This document shows, in pieces, positions 38,205 to 47,331 of a DNA stretch of 64,000 nucleotides (position 1 is its first letter; each line of letters begins with the position of its first letter). Source of the stretch: Crocinitomicaceae bacterium (GTDB lineage: Bacteria > Bacteroidota > Bacteroidia > Flavobacteriales_D > Crocinitomicaceae); the NCBI GenBank assembly GCA_024643365.1, contig JAHENC010000025.1:1-64000 (forward strand), read 5' to 3'. Below the pieces are notes generated by a model. That model ran no database searches. It saw nothing but the letters and a program-made list of their open reading frames with translations, and was not told the origin of the DNA. The position numbers were made by a program, and so were the translations under genes.

Positions 38205-39413
38205 ATGAAAAAGTGGAAAAACGTTTGTTTTTTGAATAGTAACGATGGAACAGGCTTATTAGCATTCGGCATCCAAAATGAATTTATTTTGGAAAAGGGT
38301 CAATCGGTTGACCAATTACAGCATTACATTCATTCAAATTCCGGATCCTATCTTTTCGGATCACTTTCATACGAGTTAAAAAATGAATTTGAAAAACTAA
38401 CATCATCTCATACCGACGATGTGGCTTATCCGCTTGCTCATTTTTGGGTTCCGAAATTTGTTATTCAATTAGAGAAGGAGAAATTCGAATACCTTCAAGG
38501 TGATCAAGATGAAGAAAGTTTTACATTTTTGGATTACTTCATGGAGGAGGAAATTGATCACAATTTTCATTCCTTTCCCTATCGATTTAAAGCCAGAACA
38601 ACCAAGGAGCACTACATTTCTCAAGTAGAGAAATTAAAAACCCACATTCAACGAGGGGACATTTACGAAGTCAACTATTGCCAAGAGTTTTATGCTGAAA
38701 ATGTCGCATTGGATTACCCCTTGGACACGTATTTCAAGTTGAATCGCATTACGAAAGCACCTTTTTCCACCTTTCTAGAAACAGAAAAACATGCAATCTT
38801 TTGCGGTAGTCCTGAAAGATACTTGAAGAAATCTGGAAGTACGGTTATTTCGCAGCCAATCAAAGGAACAGCTCCCAGAGGAATCAATGAAGACGCAGAT
38901 GAAACATTGAAACAACAATTAGAAAACGATCCAAAAGAACGCGCAGAAAACATCATGATTGTGGACCTTGTGCGCAACGACTTGTCGCGTATCGCTAAAA
39001 AAGGAAGTGTTCATGTGAGTGAATTGTGTGGCATTCACACCTTTGAAACCGTGCATCAAATGATTTCTACGGTGGAATGTGAGGTCGAACTAGATATACC
39101 CTTTATCGACATCCTAAAAGCTAGTTTTCCAATGGGAAGTATGACCGGCGCACCAAAAGTGGAAGCGATGAAAATCATTGATGAAACAGAGGATTTCAAC
39201 CGTGGAATCTATTCAGGTTCTATAGGATACATTCGTCCAAACGGCGATTTCGACTTCAATGTTGTCATTCGTAGCATGATCTACAACCGCGAAAAACAAT
39301 ACCTTTCTTGCGCAGTTGGGGGCGCTATTACGATACTGTCCGATCCAGAAAAAGAGTATGAAGAATGTCAAACAAAAATTCAGAAAATCTTAAATGGCAT
39401 GTATGCTGAATAA
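38205..39413 (+). CDS. pabB: Aminodeoxychorismate synthase component I
   Basis: 402 residues. Chorismate-binding signatures: IQRGDIYEVNYCQEF, QPIKGTAPRG, IMIVDLVRNDLSRIA, GSMTGAPKVEAM and the C-terminal CAVGGAITILSDPEKEYEE. The N-terminus is short, as in PabB of Bacteroidota rather than TrpE. With a glutaminase partner it makes 4-amino-4-deoxychorismate for folate. The glutaminase is not in the window. TrpE is unlikely because no trp genes are near. tilS follows with a short overlap. Confidence 0.9.
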   Translation: MKKWKNVCFLNSNDGTGLLAFGIQNEFILEKGQSVDQLQHYIHSNSGSYLFGSLSYELKNEFEKLTSSHTDDVAYPLAHFWVPKFVIQLEKEKFEYLQGDQDEESFTFLDYFMEEEIDHNFHSFPYRFKARTTKEHYISQVEKLKTHIQRGDIYEVNYCQEFYAENVALDYPLDTYFKLNRITKAPFSTFLETEKHAIFCGSPERYLKKSGSTVISQPIKGTAPRGINEDADETLKQQLENDPKERAENIMIVDLVRNDLSRIAKKGSVHVSELCGIHTFETVHQMISTVECEVELDIPFIDILKASFPMGSMTGAPKVEAMKIIDETEDFNRGIYSGSIGYIRPNGDFDFNVVIRSMIYNREKQYLSCAVGGAITILSDPEKEYEECQTKIQKILNGMYAE

Positions 39414-40674
39414 GTTCCAGACATACTTCCAATCTTTCATTGAAAAACATCCTGCAGCGCAATATTTTATTGCAGTAAGCGGTGGACACGATTCGATGTT
39501 GTTATTGGACACATGTCGAAGAAATTCACTTTCGATTATTGTTCTTCATGTCAATTATCAACTTCGTGGAGAAGAAAGCAATGGAGATCAGGCGTTTGTG
39601 GAGAGCTATTGTCTGTTACATTCCATTCCAATTCATGTTCACCGAGTTGATCTCAAAGAAAAACTAATTTCAGGAGGAAACTTGCAACAACTAGCACGAA
39701 AAGAGCGCTATGCTTTTTTTGAAAGACATTTGAATCAAGTTCCGAATTCCTACTTGATGGCAGCACAGCACCAAGACGATCAATTGGAAACGTTTTGGTT
39801 GCAATTGTTTCGTGGTTCGGGACTATCAGGATTGCAAGGAATGTTAGAGAAAAACGAACGCATCCTTCGTCCTTTCTTGCCTTTTTCCAAAATGGAACTC
39901 GTGCAACTTTCCAAGGAAATGAACTTGAGCTGGCGTGAAGATTCTAGCAACCAAAACACGAAGTACTTGCGAAATCTTTTTCGCCTTAAATTAATTCCTT
40001 CCTTGGAACAGGAAATCCCCACATTACGGGACTCCATTCAAATCATTCAAAGCGTTTTTCAATCCACATTAAAGGAGAATCAAGCTGAAATTGAGGCGCT
40101 CACCAATGAAATACTAAAAAACAAAACTATTACTTTAGATGAAATATTTCATTTATCTGATTTTAAATTAGTTGAAATATTAAAAAGACTATCAATACCA
40201 GTCGTTTTCACAAAGAAAATACCAGAACTTTTACAAAGCGAGGCTGGAAAAAGATTGAACTGGAAAGTCAACGATGGTCCATTTCAGGCAATCGTTAAAG
40301 AACGTGATTTCTTGCGCTTCGTTTCGACGAATCCAATTTCATTCGCTACGCCGACATTTCAAGCGCAATTTATTTCATCGCTCCCAACTGAATTTGATAA
40401 AAACACATTGTTTTTAGATCAATCGAAGATTCGTGGAGAGCTATATGTGCGTCCATGGACAAAAGGAGACCGTATGCAACCTATTGGATTAAGTGGCTCA
40501 AAACTGATCTCGGACATATTAAAAGACGATCACGTTCCTGCAAGTGAAAAACAAGAAAGATTTGTCCTCTGTGACGACGAAAAAATCATTTGTTGCATTG
40601 GACACCGCATTGATCGCAGAAGCATTGCAAATGAACAATCGAAGCTGCTTATTCGCGTCGAAATTCAACAATAA
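39403..40674 (+). CDS. tilS: tRNA(Ile)-lysidine synthase
   Basis: 423 residues from the ATG at 39403 (MLNKFQTYFQSFIE), which overlaps the pabB end; an ATG three codons earlier is also possible. The N-type PP-loop AVSGGHDSMLL is near residue 25, followed by HQDDQLETFWLQLFRG and EDSSNQNTKYLRNLFR. The TilS C-terminal domain has WTKGDRMQPIGLSGSKLISD. It attaches lysine to C34 of tRNA-Ile(CAU) and is essential for AUA reading. Confidence 0.95.
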   Translation: MLNKFQTYFQSFIEKHPAAQYFIAVSGGHDSMLLLDTCRRNSLSIIVLHVNYQLRGEESNGDQAFVESYCLLHSIPIHVHRVDLKEKLISGGNLQQLARKERYAFFERHLNQVPNSYLMAAQHQDDQLETFWLQLFRGSGLSGLQGMLEKNERILRPFLPFSKMELVQLSKEMNLSWREDSSNQNTKYLRNLFRLKLIPSLEQEIPTLRDSIQIIQSVFQSTLKENQAEIEALTNEILKNKTITLDEIFHLSDFKLVEILKRLSIPVVFTKKIPELLQSEAGKRLNWKVNDGPFQAIVKERDFLRFVSTNPISFATPTFQAQFISSLPTEFDKNTLFLDQSKIRGELYVRPWTKGDRMQPIGLSGSKLISDILKDDHVPASEKQERFVLCDDEKIICCIGHRIDRRSIANEQSKLLIRVEIQQ

Positions 40675-40690
40675 TTGGTACTTTTAGGCC

Positions 40691-42019
40691 ATGATTTCAT
40701 TGCCTAAAGATTTTATTGATCGCATCGAAGCAGGTCCATTGGGACAAACGCCCTTGCTCGCCTCACTAGACAGCGATTCACCTATTTCGATACGCTTAAA
40801 TCCGAGGAAAAAATCCAACCAATTCGAAACGGAAGAAGTTGTTTCTTGGTGTCCAGATGGACGCTATTTGAAAGAACGTCCCTCCTTTACGCTAGATCCA
40901 CTTTTTCACGCTGGAACGTATTATCCACAGGAAGCAGGATCGATGTACATTGATGCGATTGTTCGCAGCATTGAACTTCCTGAAAATCCAGTTTTATTAG
41001 ATCTATGTGCTGCCCCAGGTGGGAAAAGCACTCTTTTGGCGAGTTATTTAGACAATCATGGAATGTTGATTTCCAATGAAATCATCCGCTCGCGGGCCTA
41101 TATTCTATCGGAAACCCTGACGAAATGGGGTTTTTCGAATACGTTTGTCAGCAACAATGCTCCGGCGGATTTTGAAAAGCTTCACTCCTACTTCGATTTT
41201 ATTTTGGTTGATGCACCTTGTTCAGGTGAAGGAATGTTCCGCAAGGATCCAAATGCGCGTTTGGAATGGAGCTTGGAAAGTGCAGCACATTGCGCAGTGC
41301 GTCAAGCTGACATCTTGGAATCCGTGTGGCCAAGTTTGAAAGAAGATGGCTACCTACTCTACTCGACCTGTACGTTTAATCCAGCGGAAAACGAAGAATG
41401 CATTGCTGCCTTTCTCGAAGAACACGACGCGGAAATTGTTTCCATTCCATTCTTTGATGGACTCACACAGGATGTCAACGAATACGGATACCACTTCATT
41501 CCTGGAATTGCCAAAAGTGAAGGATTTTACGCTGTTTTACTCCAAAAAAAGTCATTTTCAGGTCAAAACAAGCGGAAATCGGGCAGAATTCAAACGTTGA
41601 ACGAAACTGAAATCCCGCTAAAAATCGATTCGAATTTCCCACATGTCTATTTTAAGGAAGAAGAAAACATCTACGCAACAACGGAATTCTGTGTACAGCA
41701 TTACGACGAAATCAGCAATGTCCTAAAGTGGATGAAACGCGGGACACACATCGCTATTGAACAGCGAAAAGGCTGGCAGTTAGAAATCGAATTGGCATTG
41801 AATTTCTCTTTGCATCCAGACATACCAAACATTGAATTGAGCAGACAAGAAGCTTTACACTATTTACACGGTGACACCTTTCCACTCGAAGGAAAACAAG
41901 GCTACACTTTACTTAGCTACCAAGGACAACAGATTGGCATCATCAAACATTTGGGAAATCGATTTAATAATTCCCATCCCAAAGAGTGGCGCATTCGAAT
42001 GAACATCCCAAGAATTTAG
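40691..42019 (+). CDS. RsmF-like rRNA cytosine-C5 methyltransferase
   Basis: 442 residues. The NOL1/NOP2/Sun core has LDLCAAPGGKSTLLASYL, the first cysteine motif VDAPCSGEGMFRKDP and the catalytic STCTFNPAENEE. The C-terminal 130 residues (LSRQEALHYLHGDTFPLEGK) match the RsmF-type extension. It methylates a cytosine in rRNA, probably 16S, with S-adenosylmethionine. It follows tilS by 16 bp in a run of translation genes. Exact target not deducible. Confidence 0.9.
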   Translation: MISLPKDFIDRIEAGPLGQTPLLASLDSDSPISIRLNPRKKSNQFETEEVVSWCPDGRYLKERPSFTLDPLFHAGTYYPQEAGSMYIDAIVRSIELPENPVLLDLCAAPGGKSTLLASYLDNHGMLISNEIIRSRAYILSETLTKWGFSNTFVSNNAPADFEKLHSYFDFILVDAPCSGEGMFRKDPNARLEWSLESAAHCAVRQADILESVWPSLKEDGYLLYSTCTFNPAENEECIAAFLEEHDAEIVSIPFFDGLTQDVNEYGYHFIPGIAKSEGFYAVLLQKKSFSGQNKRKSGRIQTLNETEIPLKIDSNFPHVYFKEEENIYATTEFCVQHYDEISNVLKWMKRGTHIAIEQRKGWQLEIELALNFSLHPDIPNIELSRQEALHYLHGDTFPLEGKQGYTLLSYQGQQIGIIKHLGNRFNNSHPKEWRIRMNIPRI

Positions 42020-42021
42020 TC

Positions 42022-42615
42022 ATGACAGAAGAAATTGCACACAAACAACTGATTGATTATATCAAGGATAAAATCAGCATAACACCTGAACATGAGGACT
42101 TAATTAAAAGCCGTTTTCATTTGCAAAAGGTGAAGAAAAAAGAATTTTTCTTGCGGGAAGGCGACGAATGTTACACGCAGGGATTCATTGTCGAAGGAAC
42201 GTTTCGCGTGTTTTACATTGATCAAAAAGCTTCCGAACATGTTTTGTATTTTGGTTTCAAGGATTGGTGGGTTGGAGACATTGCTTCTTTCCACAGCCAA
42301 GAAAAAACGAACATGAACATCCAAGCAATGGAAGACAGTTACCTTCTTTCCTTCACGAAGGATGATTTGGAATTGCTATTTGTTGAAGTCCCGCCATTGG
42401 AACGACTTTTCAGAATCATGGCTCAACGAACGTTGGCGGTCCTTCAAAAACGTTTTCTTTTGACGATTTCAGCAAGTGCAGAACAGCGATTCTTGGAATT
42501 GATTCAACGTCATCCAGGCATCGAACAATTGGTTCCACAGCATCAAATCGCTTCATATTTGGGGATTTTACCAGAATCTTTGAGTCGGATGAAGAAGTTG
42601 TTGTATAAGAAGTAG
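42022..42615 (+). CDS. Crp/Fnr-family regulator
   Basis: 197 residues from the ATG at 42022 (MTEEIAHKQLID), two bases after the upstream stop. The earlier in-frame start lies inside that gene. A cyclic-nucleotide-binding fold spans about 30-115 (FFLREGDECYTQGFIVEGTF) and a C-terminal winged HTH ends QIASYLGILPESLSRMKK. The Arg/Ser pair that binds cAMP in Crp is not obvious, and no Fe-S cysteines of the Fnr type are seen. The effector is unknown; Bacteroidota have many such orphan regulators. Confidence 0.85.
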   Translation: MTEEIAHKQLIDYIKDKISITPEHEDLIKSRFHLQKVKKKEFFLREGDECYTQGFIVEGTFRVFYIDQKASEHVLYFGFKDWWVGDIASFHSQEKTNMNIQAMEDSYLLSFTKDDLELLFVEVPPLERLFRIMAQRTLAVLQKRFLLTISASAEQRFLELIQRHPGIEQLVPQHQIASYLGILPESLSRMKKLLYKK

Positions 42616-42703
42616 AGTCCGCCGTTGCGGGGAGAATCAGTGCGAGAAAGAGAGGAAAAAAAAGATTTTTTTTTATATCTTTATTCAACAAATCTAACTG
42701 ACA

Positions 42704-43228
42704 ATGAAGAATATATTCCCACGAATTAGAAATTCAAAATTGAAAATTCTGTTCGAACTAATATTGTTTTCATTGACATTTCACGCCCATTCACAAGAAT
42801 TCAACGCAGGTTTAAATCTCGGATATTTGCCCTGTCAAGGCAGCAACTATTATTTCGTTAGTGGAAACTTCGAATTCCGTCCGAAGCACGCTTACTTTTC
42901 CTTCAATACCGATCCATTTGTCTTGTTTGATAAAACGTATGCGACCTTCACGGAACCCATCTATTTGAAACTCATCATTGGCAATAAACTTCGGATTTGT
43001 CCGAGTGCGGGTGGATTCGTTCGTACTTCAGGTAATTACGGTTGGCTACTAGGACTTCATGTCGAATATCTAATCAAACATAAATTTATCCTTTTTTCAA
43101 AAAATGAACTTTACGCTGATCATTGGAAGGATACTTGGCCTGATCATTTTGGAGGAAGTACTGTGTACATTAATCAAGGGAGGTCACTTCTATTTAGTGT
43201 TGGAGTCAAAATGATGTTGAAGAAATGA
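42704..43228 (+). CDS. Predicted outer membrane beta-barrel protein
   Basis: 174 residues with signal peptide (about 1-30, ending HAHSQE). The rest alternates hydrophobic and polar residues with aromatic belts (YYFVSGNFEFRPKHAYFSF, YGWLLGLHVEYLIKHKF) and ends in SVGVKMMLKK, which suggests a small 8-strand barrel. No family is named. Its stop overlaps the start of the next gene by 4 nt. Confidence 0.6.
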   Translation: MKNIFPRIRNSKLKILFELILFSLTFHAHSQEFNAGLNLGYLPCQGSNYYFVSGNFEFRPKHAYFSFNTDPFVLFDKTYATFTEPIYLKLIIGNKLRICPSAGGFVRTSGNYGWLLGLHVEYLIKHKFILFSKNELYADHWKDTWPDHFGGSTVYINQGRSLLFSVGVKMMLKK

Positions 43229-43461
43229 AATCGTTTTCGTTAGATAAAGTAACCAAGGAACTACCCAATGAAAATTTCCTATCCTTACTCAGCGCACCGG
43301 CAAGGCGTGCGTTAGAAAACAACGGCATAACCACCTTGGAACAGCTATCTAAATACAGCAAAAAGGAAGTGTTAAAATTTCACGGAATGGGAAAAAGTTC
43401 GATTCCTAAACTAGAAAAATTACTAGCGGAAGAAAAAATGGCTTTTCATTTATCATCCTAA
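43225..43461 (+). CDS. Stand-alone alpha-CTD-like helix-hairpin-helix protein
   Basis: 78 residues. LLSAPARRALENNGITTLEQLSKY and LKFHGMGKSSIPKLEKLL match the C-terminal domain of the RNA polymerase alpha subunit and other double helix-hairpin-helix DNA binders. No other domain is present. Such small proteins in Bacteroidota are usually annotated as DNA-binding or RNA-polymerase-alpha-like; function unknown. It overlaps the barrel gene (ATGA) and the DUF1801 gene follows 12 bp on. Confidence 0.8.
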   Translation: MKSFSLDKVTKELPNENFLSLLSAPARRALENNGITTLEQLSKYSKKEVLKFHGMGKSSIPKLEKLLAEEKMAFHLSS

Positions 43462-43473
43462 TTCAAATATGAA

Positions 43474-43881
43474 ATGATGCCCAACGAATTTTCCAATCAA
43501 AACAATGAAGTATCAAACTTCATTAATGAATTAAATCATCCGTTTAAACAGGAAATTGAGCTACTTAGAACGTGCATTTTAACCGCAGATTTAAATTTGA
43601 CGGAAAATATAAAATGGAATGGTCCCAACTACTGTTATCACAATGAGGACCGAATAACGATGAGAATTCAACCACCGAAAAAACAAGTCCAACTCATTTT
43701 TCATCGAGGAGCGAAAAAGCAAGCGAATCCAGAAAACAAACTAATATCCCACAAGAGTAAACTGTTACTTTGGAAAGAGAACGACCGAGCAATCATCACA
43801 TTCAATTCCATGCAGGATATCGAAAATGGAAGAGCTGAATTATCTGAAATCATCACAGAGTGGATTAGTGCGACGAAATGA
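43474..43881 (+). CDS. DUF1801 domain protein
   Basis: 135 residues of the DUF1801/YdhG fold (FKQEIELLRTCILTADLN, ENIKWNGPNYCYHNEDRIT, LIFHRGAKKQ). Members act as frataxin-like or binding proteins with no settled function. It follows the HhH gene by 12 bp on the same strand. Start could be Met1 or Met2 (43477). Confidence 0.75.
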   Translation: MMPNEFSNQNNEVSNFINELNHPFKQEIELLRTCILTADLNLTENIKWNGPNYCYHNEDRITMRIQPPKKQVQLIFHRGAKKQANPENKLISHKSKLLLWKENDRAIITFNSMQDIENGRAELSEIITEWISATK

Positions 43882-43990
43882 CTAAAAAAACAGTGGGATT
43901 TAAACTGAACACCCTACAAAAAATTGTGGAAAAGTCCTTTTTTTTACTAGACTTGAAATCCGTAAATTAGCCCTTCAAAAAACTATACAA

Positions 43991-46135
43991 ATGAATACAC
44001 GTTTAAAAAGTACTTTTTTAGCCATCGCTTTGTTCGTTGGCTTTTTCGTTCGTGCGGACGAAGGAATGTGGTTCTTGATGTTCATTGAACGTCTGAATCA
44101 CAGGGATATGGAGAAGTTGGGTTTGCAGTTGACAACGGAAGAAATCTACAGCATCAACCATTCTTCGATTAAAGATGCCGTTGTTCAATTCAATGGTGGA
44201 TGTACCGCTGAGATCATTTCAAAAGACGGATTGATTTTAACAAATCACCACTGTGGATACGATGCAATTGCAGAATTATCAACACCAGAAAAAGATTATT
44301 TGACTAATGGATTCTGGGCAGGAAATCGCCAAGAGGAGTTAAAACCGAAATCTTTGTATGTGCGCTTTTTCGTACGTATGGATGATGTCAGTAAACGCAT
44401 CTTAGGAAAAGTAAACGATCAAATGACAGAAACGGAGCGCGAGAAAGTCATTAAAGACGAAATTGCTGCGATCGAAAAAGAAAACAGTGAAGGCGGAAAA
44501 TACACGGTGAGTGTTCGTTCGTTTTTCCAAGGAAATGAGTTTTACTATTTCGTTTACCAAGATTTTAAAGATGTTCGTTTGGTTGGTACGCCTCCAAATA
44601 GCATCGGTAAATTCGGTGGGGATACAGACAACTGGGAATGGCCACGTCATACCGGTGACTTCTCGATGTTCCGCGTATACGCGGACGCTAGCGGAAATCC
44701 AGCTGACTATTCAACTGCAAACGTTCCTTTACATCCAAAACACCATTTACCTGTAAACATCAAAGGGATCCAAGATGGTGATTTCGCGATGATTTTAGGT
44801 TACCCGGGAAGAACCAACCGTTGGTTACCTGCAGGTGGAATTGACCAAAACGTAAAATTCGCTTATCCTGCTTGGGTAGAAGCTTCTAAATCAAGCATGG
44901 ATGCCATGAAAAAATACATGGATAAAAATGATGATGTTCGTTTGAATTATGCTTCTAAATATGCACGTATCGCGAACTATTGGAAAAACCGTCAAGGAAT
45001 GATTGATGCCTTAACTGAATTCCAAACAGCAGCTGCAAAAGCGAAAAACGAAGCGAAATTCAACACTTGGGCAAACAAATCAGCAAACAAAGTGAAATAC
45101 GGATCTGTGGTTGAAACAATCAACAAGTTCTACGCTGCAACAAACGAAAAATCTCGTCACGACAATTACTTACAAATCGTTTTCCGTTTCTCAGATTACG
45201 CAGGAATCAGTCGTTCATTAGGTGGACAACTTCAAGCTTATGCGAAAGCTGATGCAGCGAAACGTGCAGAAATGAAAGCTGGATTAACAGCTGCCATCAA
45301 TGAGTTTTTCGAATTAACATATGTTCCAGCTGAAATCGATATCTTAATCGACGGATTGAACTTGTACGCGAAAAAAGCAGGATACAAATTAGTACCAGCC
45401 GTAGAAGACATGTACAAAGATGGTTCCGTTGCAAATGAAATTAACGCGGCATTCGCGATGTCCATCTTGTCATCAAAAGAGCGCATGTTGGCTTTCTTGG
45501 AATTACCAAATGAAGCTGCATTGACAAATGATCCTTTGATGAAATTGTCTGCTGACATTACAACTCACCTGATGTTCCGATCAGAAGAACTCATCAAAAT
45601 GACAGATGATTTTACGAAATCATACCGTTTATTGGTTGCTGGACTTCGTGAGTCAGGATTAAGTACCATTCAGTATCCAGATGCAAACAGTACTTTACGT
45701 TTGACTTACGGAAACGTGAGCGCATTGCCTGCTGACAAACGCAACGATGCGAAATACAACTACTACACAACACTTCAAGGTGCGATCAACAAATACAAAC
45801 CAAATGATGAAGAGTTTGACTTACCAAAACGTTTGATGGAATTAAACGACAAGAAAGATTTCGGCGAGTACGCAGATAAAGCTGGATACATGCCAGTTTG
45901 TTTCTTGACTGACAATGATATCACAGGTGGAAACTCAGGTTCTCCAGTATTGAATGGAAAAGGTGAATTGATCGGTTTGGCATTCGATGGAAACATCGAA
46001 GCAATGGCCGGAGATGTAATCTTTGACACGAAATTGCAAAAAACAATTAATGTGGATATTCGTTACGTATTGTTCATCATCGACAAATACGCAGGAGCAA
46101 AACACATCGTGGAAGAAATGACGATTATTCGTTAA
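43991..46135 (+). CDS. S46 dipeptidyl-peptidase, DPP7-like
   Basis: 714 residues with signal peptide (1-22, ending VRADE). Serine-protease halves: His87 in TNHHCGYDA near the N-terminus, and the nucleophile in TGGNSGSPVLNG near residue 650. Long helical insertion between them, as in DPP7/DPP11. After the serine, AFDGN has Gly where DPP11 has Arg, so cleavage after hydrophobic P1 residues (DPP7 type) is more likely than after Asp/Glu. It removes dipeptides from oligopeptides in the periplasm and supports amino-acid nutrition. It ends at a strong terminator. Confidence 0.93.
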   Translation: MNTRLKSTFLAIALFVGFFVRADEGMWFLMFIERLNHRDMEKLGLQLTTEEIYSINHSSIKDAVVQFNGGCTAEIISKDGLILTNHHCGYDAIAELSTPEKDYLTNGFWAGNRQEELKPKSLYVRFFVRMDDVSKRILGKVNDQMTETEREKVIKDEIAAIEKENSEGGKYTVSVRSFFQGNEFYYFVYQDFKDVRLVGTPPNSIGKFGGDTDNWEWPRHTGDFSMFRVYADASGNPADYSTANVPLHPKHHLPVNIKGIQDGDFAMILGYPGRTNRWLPAGGIDQNVKFAYPAWVEASKSSMDAMKKYMDKNDDVRLNYASKYARIANYWKNRQGMIDALTEFQTAAAKAKNEAKFNTWANKSANKVKYGSVVETINKFYAATNEKSRHDNYLQIVFRFSDYAGISRSLGGQLQAYAKADAAKRAEMKAGLTAAINEFFELTYVPAEIDILIDGLNLYAKKAGYKLVPAVEDMYKDGSVANEINAAFAMSILSSKERMLAFLELPNEAALTNDPLMKLSADITTHLMFRSEELIKMTDDFTKSYRLLVAGLRESGLSTIQYPDANSTLRLTYGNVSALPADKRNDAKYNYYTTLQGAINKYKPNDEEFDLPKRLMELNDKKDFGEYADKAGYMPVCFLTDNDITGGNSGSPVLNGKGELIGLAFDGNIEAMAGDVIFDTKLQKTINVDIRYVLFIIDKYAGAKHIVEEMTIIR

Positions 46136-46146
46136 TCTAAACGAAC

Positions 46147-46190
46147 TAAAAAAAAGTCCCCTGACGAATCTGTCAGGGGACTTTTTTTTT
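46147..46190. terminator. Bidirectional terminator
   Basis: GTCCCCTGAC (46156-46165) pairs with GTCAGGGGAC (46172-46181), loop of six bases, with A and T runs on both sides. It serves the convergent S46 peptidase and aroB genes. Confidence 0.9.
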
Positions 46191-46191
46191 G

Positions 46192-47268
46192 CTATAAATT
46201 AAAGAGCAAGGTTAAATGAAACAAGGACTCCCCTATTTCTTCCTCCTTCACTTCTTGATCGTACATACAACTACCAATACCATCCAAAAGACACGAACGA
46301 ATTTGTCCAGCCTCGTTTTTTTTGTCTTGATACATCAATGAAATAACTTGTGAAACATCCTCTGCTTGCAGCTCAATCATTGGAAAAGAACGAATGATGG
46401 TCGATTCAATTTCCTTGTATGCTTCTTTCGTCAGTAGGTTTCGTTTCATCGAGATATACGACTCTGCAATCATTCCCAAAGCCACTGCGTGTCCATGTGA
46501 AATGGGCGTAGATTGAAGAAAGTAAGATTCTAGTGCGTGTCCAACAGTGTGTCCGAAGTTCAACTTTTTACGTAAACCACCTTCCAAAGGATCCTGTTCA
46601 ATGATGTTCGTTTTCACTCGAATGGCTTTCACGATGACCTCTTGTTGAATCAATTCATCTTCTGATTGAATATGGCGAATTTCTTCCCATAACTCAACAT
46701 CACCAATTAAGGCATGTTTCAGCATTTCTGCGTATCCATTGAAAATTTCTTCCGCAGGTAAAGTCGCTAGAAATCCTGAATCGATGAACACACATGCTGG
46801 TTGAGTGATGGTTCCCAATTGATTTTTGTAACCATCTAAATCAATTCCATTTTTTCCGCCGATTGATGCATCAACCATTCCCAATAAAGAAGTTGGAACG
46901 TGAATAAAGGTAAGTCCACGTTTGAATATGGATGCAATGAATCCACCCATGTCGGTTACGACTCCACCACCTAGGTTGATAACGAGGTCCTTTCGTTCCA
47001 CGTGATACTCCGTAAATGCTTGCCAAACTTGAAAACAGACTTCCATCACTTTATTTTCTTCTCCACATGGCAACAACATAATTTCTGCTCGTTCTAATTC
47101 AGGGAAACTTGTGATCAAGTATTCCAGGCAGTAATCATGTGTGTTTTCATCCACAAGAATAACAATCTTCTGATTTTCAAATGTTTTCAAATACGCTTGA
47201 AATCCACCGTCTAAAATAGATCCGATTTCAAGCCGACAATAGTTCCCTTCGATTTTCATGGTTTTCAT
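46192..47268 (-). CDS. aroB: 3-dehydroquinate synthase
   Basis: 358 residues. NAD-binding and active-site motifs: LGGGVVTDMGGFIASIFKRG, VPTSLLGMVDASIGGKNGID, and metal ligands in KLNFGHTVGHALE and HGHAVALGM. It makes 3-dehydroquinate from DAHP in the shikimate pathway, which supplies chorismate to pabB at 38205. An alternative start is Met4 (47259). It is divergent from the proline dehydrogenase gene. Confidence 0.96.
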   Translation of the reverse strand: MKTMKIEGNYCRLEIGSILDGGFQAYLKTFENQKIVILVDENTHDYCLEYLITSFPELERAEIMLLPCGEENKVMEVCFQVWQAFTEYHVERKDLVINLGGGVVTDMGGFIASIFKRGLTFIHVPTSLLGMVDASIGGKNGIDLDGYKNQLGTITQPACVFIDSGFLATLPAEEIFNGYAEMLKHALIGDVELWEEIRHIQSEDELIQQEVIVKAIRVKTNIIEQDPLEGGLRKKLNFGHTVGHALESYFLQSTPISHGHAVALGMIAESYISMKRNLLTKEAYKEIESTIIRSFPMIELQAEDVSQVISLMYQDKKNEAGQIRSCLLDGIGSCMYDQEVKEEEIGESLFHLTLLFNL

Positions 47269-47331
47269 TCGTGCGATAAAATTAAACTTTCGAGATGACT
47301 TCTATTCTAAAAAACGATGTAAATTTGGAAT

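Noticed and set aside
41986-42021. Early start of the Crp-type regulator
   Set aside because: It would overlap the methyltransferase end by 34 nt; the ATG at 42022 follows the stop directly.
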